Notes: generated by a model not told the origin, from the sequence alone. A DNA stretch of 64,000 nt from Ectothiorhodospira mobilis (GCF_900114895.1 NZ_FOUO01000005.1:1-64000); one strand, 5' to 3'. Positions 36,381 through 45,674 are shown, numbered from the stretch's first letter. Numbers and translations are program-made.

Positions 36381-39300
36381 ATGAGGCGTGACCGCGGCAT
36401 CATCGGGCTCTTCCTGCGCCACCCGGTGGCGGCCAACCTGCTGGTGGCCCTCATGCTCCTCACCGGGGCCTGGGCCCTGCTCAAGCTCAACACCCAGTTC
36501 TTCCCCAACTTCGCCCTGGATTTCGTCACCGTCCAGGTGCCCTGGACCGGCGCCAGCGCCGAGGACGTGGAGACGGGCATCACCATCCCCCTGGAGCAGG
36601 AGCTGCGCACCGTGGACGGGCTGCGCAACCTCACCTCCACCTCCAGTCTCGGCCTGTCCACCGTCACCCTGGAATTCGAGTCCGGCACCGACATGACCCT
36701 GGCCACCAACCAGGTGAAGAACGTGGTGGACCGCCAGCGGGACCTGCCCGAGGCCGCCGAGAAACCGGTGGTGACCCGCATCATCCGCTATGAACCCATC
36801 GCCAAGCTGCTGGTCACCGGCCCCGATGACCTGCGGGAACTGCGCCCCCTGGTGCGGGACCTGGAACGCCAGCTCCTGGATGCCGGCATCGCCCAGATCG
36901 AGTTCACCGGGCTGCCCGAGGAGGAGATGGCCATCCAGGTGCCCATGGCCCGGCTGCTGGACCTGAAGATGGGCCTGAACGACATCGCCGAGCGGGTGGA
37001 CGACCTCTCCCGGGACCTGCCGGCGGGCATGGTGGGACGCAACGACACCGCGCGCCAGGTGCGCAGCCTGGAACAGGCCCGGGATGCCCTGGCCTTCGCC
37101 CGGCTGCCCCTGCGCGCCGATGCCGAGGAGGGACTGATCCGCCTCGGCGACGTGGCCAGCGCCATCGAGCGCCGCCCCCGGGACAACCAGGTGCTGGTGC
37201 GCTACCAGGGTCAGCCCGCCGTGGAGATGGCCCTGCAGCGGGCGGAACAGGACGACGCCCTGGAGGCCTCCCGCATCCTGCGGGACTGGCTGGAACAGAC
37301 CCGCCCCGCCCTGCCCCCGGGAGTGGAACTCCATCTCTATGACGAATTCTACGAACCCCTGGCGGAGCGCATCGGCCTGTTGCTGAAGAACGGCGCCGGC
37401 GGACTGCTGCTGGTACTGGGGATCCTGTTCCTCTTCCTCAACGGACGCCTGGCCCTGCGCGTGGCCCTGAGCATCCCCGTGTCCTTCACCGCCGCCTTCG
37501 TGGCCCTGTGGGCCCTGGGGGGCAGCATCAACATGATGTCCCTGTTCGGCTTCATCATGGCCCTGGGGATCATCGTGGACAACGCCATCGTCGTCAGCGA
37601 ACACGCCTACAGCGAATACCAGCGGGGCCGCACTGCGGAACAGGCCGCAGAACAAGGGGCCCGGCGCATGCTGGCCCCGGTGTTCTCCGCCTCCCTGACC
37701 ACCATCGCCGCCTTCCTGCCCCTGATGCTGGTGGGGGGGATCATCGGCAACATCCTCTTCGACATCCCCCTGGTGGTAATCTGCATCCTCATCGCCACCC
37801 TGGTCATCAGCTTCCTGGTGTTGCCCCATCACCTGCGCGGCAGCCTGGAAAAGGTGCGCCCGCCCCGTCCCGGCAGCTTCCGTCACCGCTTCGACCGCAC
37901 CTTCGAGGGCTTCCGTGAAGGCCCCTTCCGGCGCCTGGTGACCGGAGCCGTCAGCAACGCCGGCCTCACCCTGGCCGCCGCCCTGGCGGTGCTCATCCTG
38001 GCCCTGGGTCTGCTCTTCGGCGGCCGCCTGGGCTTCACCTTCTTCCCCTCCCCCGAAGGCACGGTGATCAACGCCAGCGTGCACTTCGTGGCCGGCACCC
38101 CGCCGCAGCGGGTGGACCGGTTCCTGGATCATGTGGAGGACGAACTCTACGCCGCCGAAGAGGCCCTGGGCGGGGACCTGATCCGCAACGTGGTGGTGCG
38201 CTCGGGCGCGGGCCTGGACACCGGCGGGGCGCAGCAGCCCCCGCGGGGGGATCAGTTCGGCTCCATCGTGGTGGAACTGGCCTCCCCGGACCGGCGCCAG
38301 GTACGCAACACCGAGTTCATCCAGGCCTGGCAGGACCGCATCCAGCAGCCCCCGGGGCTGGAGCTGTTCAGCATCACCGAGCGCCAGTCCGGGCCACCGG
38401 GGCGCGATGTGGAGGTGCGCCTCACCGGCGAGGATCCCGGGGCCCTCAAGGCCGCCGCCCTGGACCTGTCCGAGACCCTGAACGACTTCCCCGGGGTCTA
38501 TGCCGTGGAGGACAACATGCCCTTCGGCCGGGAACAGCTCATCTACCGGCTCACACCGGAGGGCGAGGCCCTGGGGCTCACCACCGAATCCCTGGGACGG
38601 CAGTTGCGCGCCGCCTTCGACGGCGCCCTGAGCCAGATCTACCAGGACGGCCTGGAGGAGATCGAGGTGCGGGTGCGGCTTCCGGACGCCCAGCGCCACG
38701 ACGCCGCCATCCTGGAGCGCTTCGCCGTGGTCCTGCCCGGCGGCGGCACGGCCCCCCTGGACACCGTGGCGGAACTGCGCCCGCGCCAGGGCTTCGAAAC
38801 CCTGCGCCACGCCGAGGCCCGCCTTGCGGTCACCATCTCGGCGGATGTGGACCGGGCAGTGAACAACGCCGGGCGCATCCGGGAGCAACTGGAGCGGGAG
38901 GTGCTCCCCGAACTCCTGCAAAAGCATCCGGTGCAGTGGTCCTTCCAGGGCCGCGCCGTGGACCAGGCCGAGACCCTGGGGGACATGCGCATGGGCCTGG
39001 TGATCGCCCTGGCCCTGATCTACATCACCCTGGCCTGGGTGTTCGGCTCCTACGGCTGGCCCCTGGTGATCATGGCCATCATCCCCTTCGGCCTGCTGGG
39101 GGCCCTGGTGGGGCACTGGCTGCTGGGGGTGGAGCTCACCATCCTCTCCCTGTTCGGCCTCTTCGGCCTCACCGGCATCGTGGTGAACAACGCCATCATC
39201 CTGGTGAGCTTCTACCAGTCCCTGCGGGCCGAAGGCCTGGCCCAGGACGACGCCATCGTGGAGGCTTCCTGCCAGCGCCTGCGGGCGGTGGTGCTCACCT

Positions 39301-39503
39301 CCTTCACCACCATCGCCGGCCTGGTGCCGCTGCTGTTCGAAGGCTCCACCCAGGCCCAGTTCCTCATCCCCATGGCCATCTCCATCGTCTTCGGCCTGGC
39401 CTTCGCCACGGTGCTGGTACTGGTGGTGATCCCCGCCCTGCTGGCCTCCCACGAACGCCTGGCGGGCTGGCTGCAGGGAGGGGAACGGACCGCGGAGGGG
39501 TGA
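36381..39503 (+). CDS. RND efflux transporter permease (AcrB/HAE1-like)
   Basis: This 1040-residue inner-membrane pump has the RND two-fold repeat: a helix after FLRHPVAANLLVALMLL, a large periplasmic porter domain, helices 2-6 with MMSLFGFIMALGIIVDNAIVV, a second porter domain, and helices 8-12 with LTILSLFGLFGLTGIVVNNAIIL. The paired acidic residues of AcrB helix 4 (Asp-Asp) appear here as Asp400-Asn401, so proton coupling may rely on one Asp, as in some other RND branches. It begins 3 bases after the adaptor gene. The substrate cannot be told. Confidence 0.93.
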   Translation: MRRDRGIIGLFLRHPVAANLLVALMLLTGAWALLKLNTQFFPNFALDFVTVQVPWTGASAEDVETGITIPLEQELRTVDGLRNLTSTSSLGLSTVTLEFESGTDMTLATNQVKNVVDRQRDLPEAAEKPVVTRIIRYEPIAKLLVTGPDDLRELRPLVRDLERQLLDAGIAQIEFTGLPEEEMAIQVPMARLLDLKMGLNDIAERVDDLSRDLPAGMVGRNDTARQVRSLEQARDALAFARLPLRADAEEGLIRLGDVASAIERRPRDNQVLVRYQGQPAVEMALQRAEQDDALEASRILRDWLEQTRPALPPGVELHLYDEFYEPLAERIGLLLKNGAGGLLLVLGILFLFLNGRLALRVALSIPVSFTAAFVALWALGGSINMMSLFGFIMALGIIVDNAIVVSEHAYSEYQRGRTAEQAAEQGARRMLAPVFSASLTTIAAFLPLMLVGGIIGNILFDIPLVVICILIATLVISFLVLPHHLRGSLEKVRPPRPGSFRHRFDRTFEGFREGPFRRLVTGAVSNAGLTLAAALAVLILALGLLFGGRLGFTFFPSPEGTVINASVHFVAGTPPQRVDRFLDHVEDELYAAEEALGGDLIRNVVVRSGAGLDTGGAQQPPRGDQFGSIVVELASPDRRQVRNTEFIQAWQDRIQQPPGLELFSITERQSGPPGRDVEVRLTGEDPGALKAAALDLSETLNDFPGVYAVEDNMPFGREQLIYRLTPEGEALGLTTESLGRQLRAAFDGALSQIYQDGLEEIEVRVRLPDAQRHDAAILERFAVVLPGGGTAPLDTVAELRPRQGFETLRHAEARLAVTISADVDRAVNNAGRIREQLEREVLPELLQKHPVQWSFQGRAVDQAETLGDMRMGLVIALALIYITLAWVFGSYGWPLVIMAIIPFGLLGALVGHWLLGVELTILSLFGLFGLTGIVVNNAIILVSFYQSLRAEGLAQDDAIVEASCQRLRAVVLTSFTTIAGLVPLLFEGSTQAQFLIPMAISIVFGLAFATVLVLVVIPALLASHERLAGWLQGGERTAEG

Positions 39504-39544
39504 TCTTCCCGGCGTGGGGCGAAAAATTCAGCGAGCAACAACTC

Positions 39545-39569
39545 ATGATGCTTCAAAAGAAGCGATCAT
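39545..39569. terminator. hairpin between convergent RND pump and toxin genes
   Basis: ATGATGCTTC (39545-39554) and GAAGCGATCAT (39559-39569) pair with one bulged base around an AAAA loop. The short gap lies where the pump gene and the toxin gene converge, so it may slow or end transcription both ways, although neither side has a strong T-tract. Confidence 0.4.
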
Positions 39570-39577
39570 GTATTCAT

Positions 39578-39910
39578 TCAACCGGAAATGAGGGCGATGA
39601 TCGCTATGCGTATTTCCTGGAACTTGCCCACGTCCAGGGCCGCAGGTGCGGAAGAGAACAGATATTCGTTTGCCGTGAATAATTTGCCCGGACGGGCATA
39701 ACTGATGCGCTGCAACCCCCCAGAAGCGAAATCGGTTTCTGTAATCTCGACGGCGTATGGATCAGAGTAAGGATTGCTGGTGATCTGACAGGCAATCCAG
39801 TCCCCCCGTCCGGCATGGGCAATCAGTAGCGCAGGCCGGTATTTGCTACGGCTCAGGTCCGAAAAAGGAAATGGCAGGACGACTAAGTGCCCGGCTGTAA
39901 ATGCGCCCAT
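39578..39910 (-). CDS. PemK/MazF-family toxin
   Basis: This 110-residue protein has the PemK-like pattern GHLVVLPFPFSDLSRSKYRPALLI, then ACQITSNP and a later SYARPGKLFTANE block, as in ribosome-independent mRNA interferases. It should cleave RNA unless bound by its antitoxin. The upstream partner gene overlaps its start by 28 bases. Base composition is visibly less GC-rich than the flanking genes, as expected for a mobile gene pair. Confidence 0.85.
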   Translation of the reverse strand: MGAFTAGHLVVLPFPFSDLSRSKYRPALLIAHAGRGDWIACQITSNPYSDPYAVEITETDFASGGLQRISYARPGKLFTANEYLFSSAPAALDVGKFQEIRIAIIALISG

Positions 39911-40092
39911 GCCTCATCCTCTTCCGCCTTGGACCAGTCCTCTGCAAGGGCCGCTTCAGACAACAGGGCCGTTTCATCGGCAGGCGGGGTCAGCAGGGTC
40001 AGCAGAGCCCGTCCTGCCGGGATTCGCGACACCGGGTCGATCGGTTGGATGTGACCGGTGCTATCGATCTCCACTTCAATTGTATGCAGCAT
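39883..40092 (-). CDS. antitoxin partner of PemK/MazF-like toxin
   Basis: This 69-residue acidic protein begins MLHTIEVEIDSTGHIQPID, a beta-strand pattern seen in small antitoxins that bind DNA as dimers, and ends with a tryptophan-containing acidic tail (DWSKAEEDEAWAHL) suited to blocking a basic toxin. It overlaps the toxin gene by 28 bases, the usual antitoxin-first order. An AGGAG ribosome binding site lies just before the ATG. The family is assigned by context more than by sequence. Confidence 0.72.
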   Translation of the reverse strand: MLHTIEVEIDSTGHIQPIDPVSRIPAGRALLTLLTPPADETALLSEAALAEDWSKAEEDEAWAHLQPGT

Positions 40093-40195
40093 GGATCGCT
40101 CCTGAATCTCTTCGTGTACACCATTTTCGTCCGACGGTCTTCGGGCTTCAAATCATGTCGTACGTGCGGGCCACCGAGAAAGAACGCCCATTGCC

Positions 40196-40858
40196 CTAGT
40201 AACGCTGCTCCAGCACCAGCACGCTGCCCTCGTTGCGCATCTCCAGGCGTTCGAGGAAGCTCATGCCCAGCAGCGCCACCCGCGGTTCCCGCCCCGGGAG
40301 CACCAGGGCCGGGACGTTGCGCAGGCGGATGGCACCCACCCGCACCCGGTCCAGGCGCACCCGGCGGCCCCATTCCATGCCGGAGGCGGTGCGCACCGGC
40401 ACCGACTGCCCCCGGTCGGGGTCGATCCCCAGGCGGCGGGCCTCGGGGGCGTTCAGCACCACGGCGGAGGCGCCGGTGTCCACCAGGAAGGTGAGGGCAT
40501 GGCCGTTGATGGCCCCGGTGGTGGTGAAGGCGCCATTGGAGTCGCGGTGGATGCGGGCCGTGGCCTGCCGCCGCGGGGCATAGCCGCCCCCCACGCGCTC
40601 GCCGATGCGGATCTGGCGCACCCGGCCTTCCACCCGCACCCGGGCGGTGCCGTTGCGCCCGTCGGCGGCCTCCAGGACCACCCCCTCGGGGCTGGCCTCC
40701 CCCACCGCCAGCACCCGGCGCGTGCCGTCCACCTCCAGCACCGCCTGATCCCCGAACACCCCCACCACGCGCACGTCCAGGGCCGCGGCCGGCGGTATCG
40801 CCATAAGGCATAGGAGTGCACAGAGGATGGGGAACGACCTGAGAAGGGCGCGTGGCAC
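40196..40858 (-). CDS. secreted retropepsin-like aspartic protease (clan AA, TIGR02281 type)
   Basis: This 220-residue protein has a signal peptide (ALLRSFPILCALLCLMAIPPAAA), an N-terminal SH3-like region and a retropepsin fold with the catalytic motif FLVDTGASAVVLN (Asp127). The later flap and hydrophobic-hydrophobic-glycine part is VALLGMSFLERLEM. Proteins of this type act as dimers with one Asp-Thr-Gly each and are found in the periplasm or membrane. Its substrate is unknown. It stands 113 bases after pgpA on the same strand and may have its own promoter. Confidence 0.88.
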   Translation of the reverse strand: MPRALLRSFPILCALLCLMAIPPAAALDVRVVGVFGDQAVLEVDGTRRVLAVGEASPEGVVLEAADGRNGTARVRVEGRVRQIRIGERVGGGYAPRRQATARIHRDSNGAFTTTGAINGHALTFLVDTGASAVVLNAPEARRLGIDPDRGQSVPVRTASGMEWGRRVRLDRVRVGAIRLRNVPALVLPGREPRVALLGMSFLERLEMRNEGSVLVLEQRY

Positions 40859-40971
40859 GGACCGGTACCCCTACCGCTTGGGAAAGGATCGATCCTCAAG
40901 ATGCCCCCGGGGCGGCAGGGATGCAAGCGGAGCTTTGAGGGCGCCGCCGGGCGGACAGGGGCGCCCGCCCC

Positions 40972-41466
40972 TCAGAGGAGTACCCAGGCCAGGGCCTGGA
41001 GCCCCCCCAGGGCATACAGGCCCGCCAGCACATCGTCCAGCATGATGCCGAGGCCGCCGCCCACGTGCCGGTCCAGCCAGCCGATGGGCCAGGGCTTGAG
41101 GATGTCGAACAGGCGAAACAGCACAAATCCCGCCAGGATCCAGGGCCAGCCCGCCGGGACGGCGATCAGGGTGATCCACAGGCCGACGAACTCGTCCCAG
41201 ACGATCCCCGGGTGGTCATGCACCCCCAGGCGCCGGGCGCTGTCGCCGCAAAGCCATACCCCCGCCACCGCCGCCAGGGCCGTGACCAGCAGATAGGCCC
41301 ACAGGGGCAGGCCCTGCAGCAGCAGGAACAGCGGCACCGCCGCCAGGGTGCCCGCCGTCCCCGGGGCCCTGGGGGAAAGGCCGCTGCCCAGGCCGAAGGC
41401 CAGGAGATGCACCGGGTCGCGCAGGATGCGTCCGGCGGGGGGGGTCTGGGGGGATGCTGCGGCCAT
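40972..41466 (-). CDS. pgpA: phosphatidylglycerophosphatase A
   Basis: This 164-residue inner-membrane enzyme dephosphorylates phosphatidylglycerol phosphate. The family blocks are LLAFGLGSGLSPRAPGTAGT, DHPGIVWDEFVGLWITL and FRLFDILKPWPIGWLDR with LDDVLAGLYA near the end, over three to four hydrophobic segments. The ATG at 41466 follows the thiL stop by 26 bases. thiL-pgpA is a common gammaproteobacterial pair at the end of the riboflavin/nusB operon. Confidence 0.95.
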   Translation of the reverse strand: MAAASPQTPPAGRILRDPVHLLAFGLGSGLSPRAPGTAGTLAAVPLFLLLQGLPLWAYLLVTALAAVAGVWLCGDSARRLGVHDHPGIVWDEFVGLWITLIAVPAGWPWILAGFVLFRLFDILKPWPIGWLDRHVGGGLGIMLDDVLAGLYALGGLQALAWVLL

Positions 41467-41492
41467 GGGGGCGGTCCGGGTCGGGCGTGGAT

Positions 41493-42440
41493 TCAGGAAT
41501 CGAAATGGGTGTAGCCGCCCCGCTGCAGGGACAGGGGGTTGCCCTGGGGGTCCAGGATGCGCAGGCCCGGTTCGGTCTCGATGCGGCCGATGACGCTGGC
41601 CGCACACCCCAGCCCGTCCAAGGTCCGGCAGAGGGGCCCCACGGCCGCCTGCGGGGCGGTGAAGAGCAGTTCGTAATCATCGCCCCCGGCCAGGGGCAGG
41701 CCCCAGTCCACGGCATCCCCCTGGACCTCCCGGAAGGCGGCGGACAGGGGCAGGCGGGCGGTCTCCAGGGTGGCGCCGACGCCAGAGGCCGTCAGGATAT
41801 GGCCAAGATCCTGGGCCAGGCCGTCGGAGACATCGATGCAGGCACTGGCCAGCCCCCGCAGGGCCTGGCCGGCGGCCACCCGGGGCTCGGGCCGGTCCAG
41901 GCGCGCCCGCAGGCCCGGATCCGGCGTGCCCCGCCCCAGCTCCCGCAGGGCCAGGGCCGCGTCCCCCACGCTGCCGGTCACCAGGACCGCGTCCCCCGCA
42001 CGCGCCCCGCTGCGGCGCAGGGCGGTGCCGGCGGGGACCACCCCCATGGCCTGCACGGTGATGCTCAGGGGCCCGCGGGTGGTGTCCCCCCCCACCAGGG
42101 CCACCTCGTGGCTCCGCGCCAGGGTCAAAAACCCCCGGACGAAGGCCTCCACCCAGGCGGCGTCCTCTCCGTCCAGGGTCAGGGCCAGGGTGACCCAGCG
42201 CGGGGTGGCCCCCATGGCCGCCAGATCGCTCAGGTTCACCGCCAGGGCCTTGTGGCCGATGGCCTCGGGCGGGGTGTCCACGGGGAAGTGCACCCCGCGG
42301 ACCAGGGTGTCCACGCTCACCGCCAGCTCGTGCCCCGGGGGCGAGCACAGCAGGGCGGCATCGTCCCCCACCCCCAGGGAAACGTCCCCGAGGGTGTCGG
42401 TAGGGGTGAAATACCGGCGGATGAGATCGAATTCCTTCAT
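41493..42440 (-). CDS. thiL: thiamine-monophosphate kinase
   Basis: This 315-residue cytoplasmic enzyme makes thiamine pyrophosphate from thiamine monophosphate. The PurM-like motifs are clear: GVGDDAALL near the N-terminus, VDTLVRGVHFP, KALAVNLSDLAAMGATPRW, VGGDTTRGPLSI, ASACIDVSDGLAQDLGHI and AGGDDYELLFT. The start at 42440 with the conserved KEFDLIRRYF is the family start. It lies 18 bases after nusB. Confidence 0.97.
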   Translation of the reverse strand: MKEFDLIRRYFTPTDTLGDVSLGVGDDAALLCSPPGHELAVSVDTLVRGVHFPVDTPPEAIGHKALAVNLSDLAAMGATPRWVTLALTLDGEDAAWVEAFVRGFLTLARSHEVALVGGDTTRGPLSITVQAMGVVPAGTALRRSGARAGDAVLVTGSVGDAALALRELGRGTPDPGLRARLDRPEPRVAAGQALRGLASACIDVSDGLAQDLGHILTASGVGATLETARLPLSAAFREVQGDAVDWGLPLAGGDDYELLFTAPQAAVGPLCRTLDGLGCAASVIGRIETEPGLRILDPQGNPLSLQRGGYTHFDS

Positions 42441-42458
42441 ACCCCGCCCCCGGGCGGC

Positions 42459-42899
42459 TCAGTGCCGGAGTGCGGCGGCCACCTTGTCGATGACCCCGTT
42501 GACGAAGCGGTGCCCCTGCTCTGCGCCGTACTTCTTGGCCAGGGCCACGGCCTCGTGGATGACCACCTTGTAGGGCACCTCGGGGCAGTGATGCAGCTCA
42601 TAGGCCGCCAGGCGCAGCAGGGCCCGCTCCACCGGGTCCACCTGCTCCATGGGGCGGTCCAGATGGGGGGTGATGGCGGCGTCCAGCTGCGCCGTCTCCG
42701 CCGTGACCCCCAAAAGCAACCGCCGGAAGTACTCCCAGTCGGCCTTTTCCATCTCCGGATCGTCGGCGTACTGGTTGAGGATCTCCCGCGCGGGATAGCC
42801 GGTGAGCTGCCACTGATACAGGGCCTGCATGGCCAGGCGCCGGGCATGGCTCCGGGCGTGGGTATGGCGGCGATGGGCGATGTCCGGGGGGATCGTCAT
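42459..42899 (-). CDS. nusB: transcription antitermination factor NusB
   Basis: This 146-residue all-helical RNA-binding protein works with NusE in rRNA antitermination. It has the N-terminal [15 protein letters not shown] pattern, the middle [15 protein letters not shown] block and the C-terminal [25 protein letters not shown] signature split at natural positions. Its start overlaps the ribH stop by ATGA, the standard ribH-nusB coupling. Confidence 0.97.
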   Translation of the reverse strand: MTIPPDIAHRRHTHARSHARRLAMQALYQWQLTGYPAREILNQYADDPEMEKADWEYFRRLLLGVTAETAQLDAAITPHLDRPMEQVDPVERALLRLAAYELHHCPEVPYKVVIHEAVALAKKYGAEQGHRFVNGVIDKVAAALRH

Positions 42900-43378
42900 G
42901 CACGCAGGGCCCGCATGAGGCTGATCATCTCCAGGGCCCCCAGGGCGGCATCGGCCCCCTTGTTGCCCGCCTTGGTGCCGGCGCGCTCGATGGCCTGTTC
43001 GATGGTGTCGGTGGTGAGCACGCCGAAGCTGATGGGCAGCCCCGTTTCCAGCTGCACCTGGGCCAGCCCCTTGGCCGCCTCCCCGGCGACGTAGTCGAAA
43101 TGAGGGGTGGAGCCGCGGATGACACAGCCCAGGGCGATGACGGCGTCGTACTGCCCCGACTGGGCCATGGCCTTCACCGCCAGGGGCAGTTCGAAGGCCC
43201 CGGGGACCCGCACCACGGTCAGATGCTCCTCCTCCACGCCGTGACGGGTGAGGAGGTCATGGGCCCCTTCCAGCAGCCGTTCCACGATAAAGGAGTTGAA
43301 GCGGGAGAGGACGAGACCGATCCGGGCGCCGTGGGCGTCGGTGAGGCGGCCTTCGAGGGTTCGCATGTTCATGGTCAT
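42896..43378 (-). CDS. ribH: 6,7-dimethyl-8-ribityllumazine synthase
   Basis: This 160-residue enzyme condenses dihydroxybutanone phosphate with the ribityl-pyrimidine to give lumazine. Family blocks are [55 protein letters not shown] with the active-site histidine, and [23 protein letters not shown]. It lies 21 bases after ribBX and overlaps nusB. The ATG at 43378 may be followed by a second usable ATG two codons later. Confidence 0.97.
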   Translation of the reverse strand: MTMNMRTLEGRLTDAHGARIGLVLSRFNSFIVERLLEGAHDLLTRHGVEEEHLTVVRVPGAFELPLAVKAMAQSGQYDAVIALGCVIRGSTPHFDYVAGEAAKGLAQVQLETGLPISFGVLTTDTIEQAIERAGTKAGNKGADAALGALEMISLMRALRA

Positions 43379-43399
43379 GAAGGGTCTGCCGGTGAGTGT

Positions 43400-44509
43400 T
43401 TATTGAACGTAGTCCACCACCTCGAGGCCGAAGCCCCCGAGGCCGTGGAAGCGCTTGGGTGAGGACAGCAGGCGCATGCGGCGCACCCCCAGGTCCTTGA
43501 GGATCTGGGCGCCGATGCCGTGGGTGCGCAGTTCCGCCGTGTCGTGCTCCGCATCCTCCGGCGGCAGGGCTCCCCCGTTCAGGGCCATGCGCCGCAGGCG
43601 CCGCACCAGGGCCCGCTGCTCCACCTCCCGGTGAATGAGCACGGCCACGCCGCTGCCCTCCCGGGCGATGCGCTCCAGGGCGCCGCGCAGGGACCAGCCC
43701 CCCTGGGGCGGGCGATAGCTCAAGGTGTCCTCCAGGGACCCGCCCAGCTGCACCCGCACCAGGGTATCCCCCTCCGGCTCGGGCCGGCCCAGCACCAGGG
43801 CGAAGTGCAGCCCCTGGCCGAGGACATCGGCGTAGGCCACCAGGGTGAACTCCCCGAATTCCGTGGGGAACGGGGTCTCCGCCACCCGCTCCACGCTGCG
43901 TTCGTGCTCGATGCGATAGCGGATCAGGTCCTCGATGGTGCCCATCTTCAGGCCGTGCTCGGCGGCGAAGCGCTCCAGGTCCGGGCGCCGGGCCATGGAC
44001 CCGTCCTCGTTGAGGATCTCCACGATCACCGCCGCCGGTTCAAAGCCCGCCAACCGCGCCAGGTCGCAGCCGGCCTCGGTATGGCCCGCCCGCACCAGCA
44101 CCCCCCCGGGCTGGGCCATGAGGGGGAAGATGTGTCCCGGCTGCACCAGGTCCTGGGGCGAGGCATCGGGGGCCACGGCGGTGCGTACCGTGTGGGCGCG
44201 GTCGTAGGCGGAGATACCGGTGGTCACCCCCTCCGCCGCCTCGATGGAGACGGTGAAGTTGGTGCCGTGCTTGTCGTGGGTGTCCCCCACCATCAGCGGC
44301 AGGCGCAGCTGCCGGCAGCGCTCCCGGGTGAGGGTGAGGCAGATCAGCCCGCGGCCGTAGCGGGCCATGAAGTTGATGTCCTCGGGGCGCACCCGGGAGG
44401 CGATCATGAGCAGATCGCCCTCGTTCTCGCGATCCTCGTCGTCGACGATGATCACCATGCGCCCCTGGCGCAGGTCTTCGAGGATCTCTTCGGTGTGGTT
44501 GAATGCCAT
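43400..44509 (-). CDS. ribB: 3,4-dihydroxy-2-butanone-4-phosphate synthase with degenerate GTP cyclohydrolase II domain (RibBX type)
   Basis: The N-terminal ~200 residues are an intact Rib[68 protein letters not shown] and [15 protein letters not shown]. The C-terminal half has the GTP cyclohydrolase II outline ([26 protein letters not shown], and [21 protein letters not shown]) but the zinc-binding cysteines are gone; the region reads [19 protein letters not shown]. It therefore should make the four-carbon unit but not open GTP, and a separate RibA is expected elsewhere. Such RibBX proteins are known in other gammaproteobacteria. Confidence 0.93.
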   Translation of the reverse strand: MAFNHTEEILEDLRQGRMVIIVDDEDRENEGDLLMIASRVRPEDINFMARYGRGLICLTLTRERCRQLRLPLMVGDTHDKHGTNFTVSIEAAEGVTTGISAYDRAHTVRTAVAPDASPQDLVQPGHIFPLMAQPGGVLVRAGHTEAGCDLARLAGFEPAAVIVEILNEDGSMARRPDLERFAAEHGLKMGTIEDLIRYRIEHERSVERVAETPFPTEFGEFTLVAYADVLGQGLHFALVLGRPEPEGDTLVRVQLGGSLEDTLSYRPPQGGWSLRGALERIAREGSGVAVLIHREVEQRALVRRLRRMALNGGALPPEDAEHDTAELRTHGIGAQILKDLGVRRMRLLSSPKRFHGLGGFGLEVVDYVQ

Positions 44510-44543
44510 AGTCAGCCGCTGTGGGGGGAAATGGGGCGCAGCC

Positions 44544-44900
44544 CTAGATCTGGTTCTTGCGTTCGGCCAGCCAGCCCAGGAGCAGAAAACCCCCGATCAC
44601 CACGGGGGCCAGCCAGAAGGTGTCCACCTGGGACAGCCCCCGGGCGATCCACGGGGTGATCAGGACCGTCAGGGCGCCGTAGCCGAAGACACACATGACC
44701 ACGAAGGCCAAAAGCCGCATGATGCGGGGCCAGGTGCGCACCGCCCCCTTCACCGTGCGGTTGATGTCGCTGCCATAGATCACCAGCAGGGTGGCCACGA
44801 AGGCCAGGGCCAATTGGCTCACATATCCCCGGAGCCAGGCACCGGCGTCCAGTAGCAGGGCGTCGAACCATTCCAGCATGGCCTGCAGGGCGTTCTCCAT
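44544..44900 (-). CDS. DUF3392-type inner-membrane protein
   Basis: This 118-residue protein has three hydrophobic segments (about 27-42, 62-80 and 96-112) and the pattern [16 protein letters not shown] between the first two, typical of the DUF3392 family. Its role is unknown. It sits inside the riboflavin operon between ribE and ribBX with gaps of 29 and 34 bases, so it should be co-transcribed with them. Confidence 0.8.
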   Translation of the reverse strand: MENALQAMLEWFDALLLDAGAWLRGYVSQLALAFVATLLVIYGSDINRTVKGAVRTWPRIMRLLAFVVMCVFGYGALTVLITPWIARGLSQVDTFWLAPVVIGGFLLLGWLAERKNQI

Positions 44901-44929
44901 GATGAGGGCTCCGGCATGGGTGTGTGGAT

Positions 44930-45586
44930 CTATCCGAGGAAGCCGTGTTCCGCCAGGAAGGACTCGCTGATCCCGCCTGCGGATTGCGCCGCCCGCTCCC
45001 CGAGCAGGAGGCGTTCCAGGTAGCGGGCGATGAGGTCCACCTCGATGTTCACCCGCGTGCCCACCCGGTAGCTGCGGATGATGGTCTCCTGCTGGGTGTG
45101 GGGCACGATGTTCACCGAGAACACGGCCCCGGAGACGGCGTTCACCGTAAGGCTCACCCCGTCCACGCTCACCGACCCCTTGGGGGCGATGTAGCGGGCC
45201 AGCGCATCCGGCACCCGGATATCATACCGCCAGGAACGGGCCTCCGGGGCCACGGCGGTCACCTCCCCCAGGCCGTCCACATGCCCGCTCACCAGGTGCC
45301 CCCCCAGGCGGGTGGTGGGGGTGAGGGCCTTTTCCAGGTTCACCGGGTCCCCCGCCTGCAGCCGGCCCAGGGAGCTGGCGGACAGGGTCTCCCGGGAGAC
45401 ATCCGCGGCGAAACCGTCCCCGGGCAGGGCCACGGCGGTGAGACAGACCCCGTTGACGGCGATGCTGTCCCCCAGGCGCACATCGGTCAAGTCCAGCTTG
45501 CCGCTGCGGATGCCCAGACGCCGGTCGCCGCCGCGGTCCTCCAGGGAGACCACGGTCCCCACGGATTCGATGATGCCTGTGAACAT
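44930..45586 (-). CDS. ribE: riboflavin synthase subunit alpha
   Basis: This 218-residue enzyme dismutates two lumazines to riboflavin. It has two lumazine-binding repeats: MFTGIIESVGTVVSLEDR with SIAVNGVCLTAVALPGDGF in the first, and LVSGHVDGLGEVTAV with GSVSVDGVSLTVNAV in the second. The N-terminal MFTGII start is characteristic. The gene order ribD-ribE-(DUF3392)-ribBX-ribH gives the complete set except GTP cyclohydrolase II. Confidence 0.97.
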   Translation of the reverse strand: MFTGIIESVGTVVSLEDRGGDRRLGIRSGKLDLTDVRLGDSIAVNGVCLTAVALPGDGFAADVSRETLSASSLGRLQAGDPVNLEKALTPTTRLGGHLVSGHVDGLGEVTAVAPEARSWRYDIRVPDALARYIAPKGSVSVDGVSLTVNAVSGAVFSVNIVPHTQQETIIRSYRVGTRVNIEVDLIARYLERLLLGERAAQSAGGISESFLAEHGFLG

Positions 45587-45674
45587 GCCGCACTCCGGGA
45601 CGGATCATTCAGTGGACCTAAGATAACGCATCCGGCGCAGGCATGGGGCGCCAAGCCCCGGCCGGGGGCTTGGA

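Noticed and set aside
35109-39452. Minus-strand open frame of 1447 codons opposite the RND adaptor and pump genes
   Set aside because: It is an antisense shadow caused by high GC and few stop codons; its translation is rich in Gly, His, Gln and Val without any domain, while the plus strand encodes clear RND proteins.
45587-45674. FMN riboswitch near the riboflavin genes
   Set aside because: None of the conserved RFN-element segments is visible upstream of ribE, ribD or ribBX.
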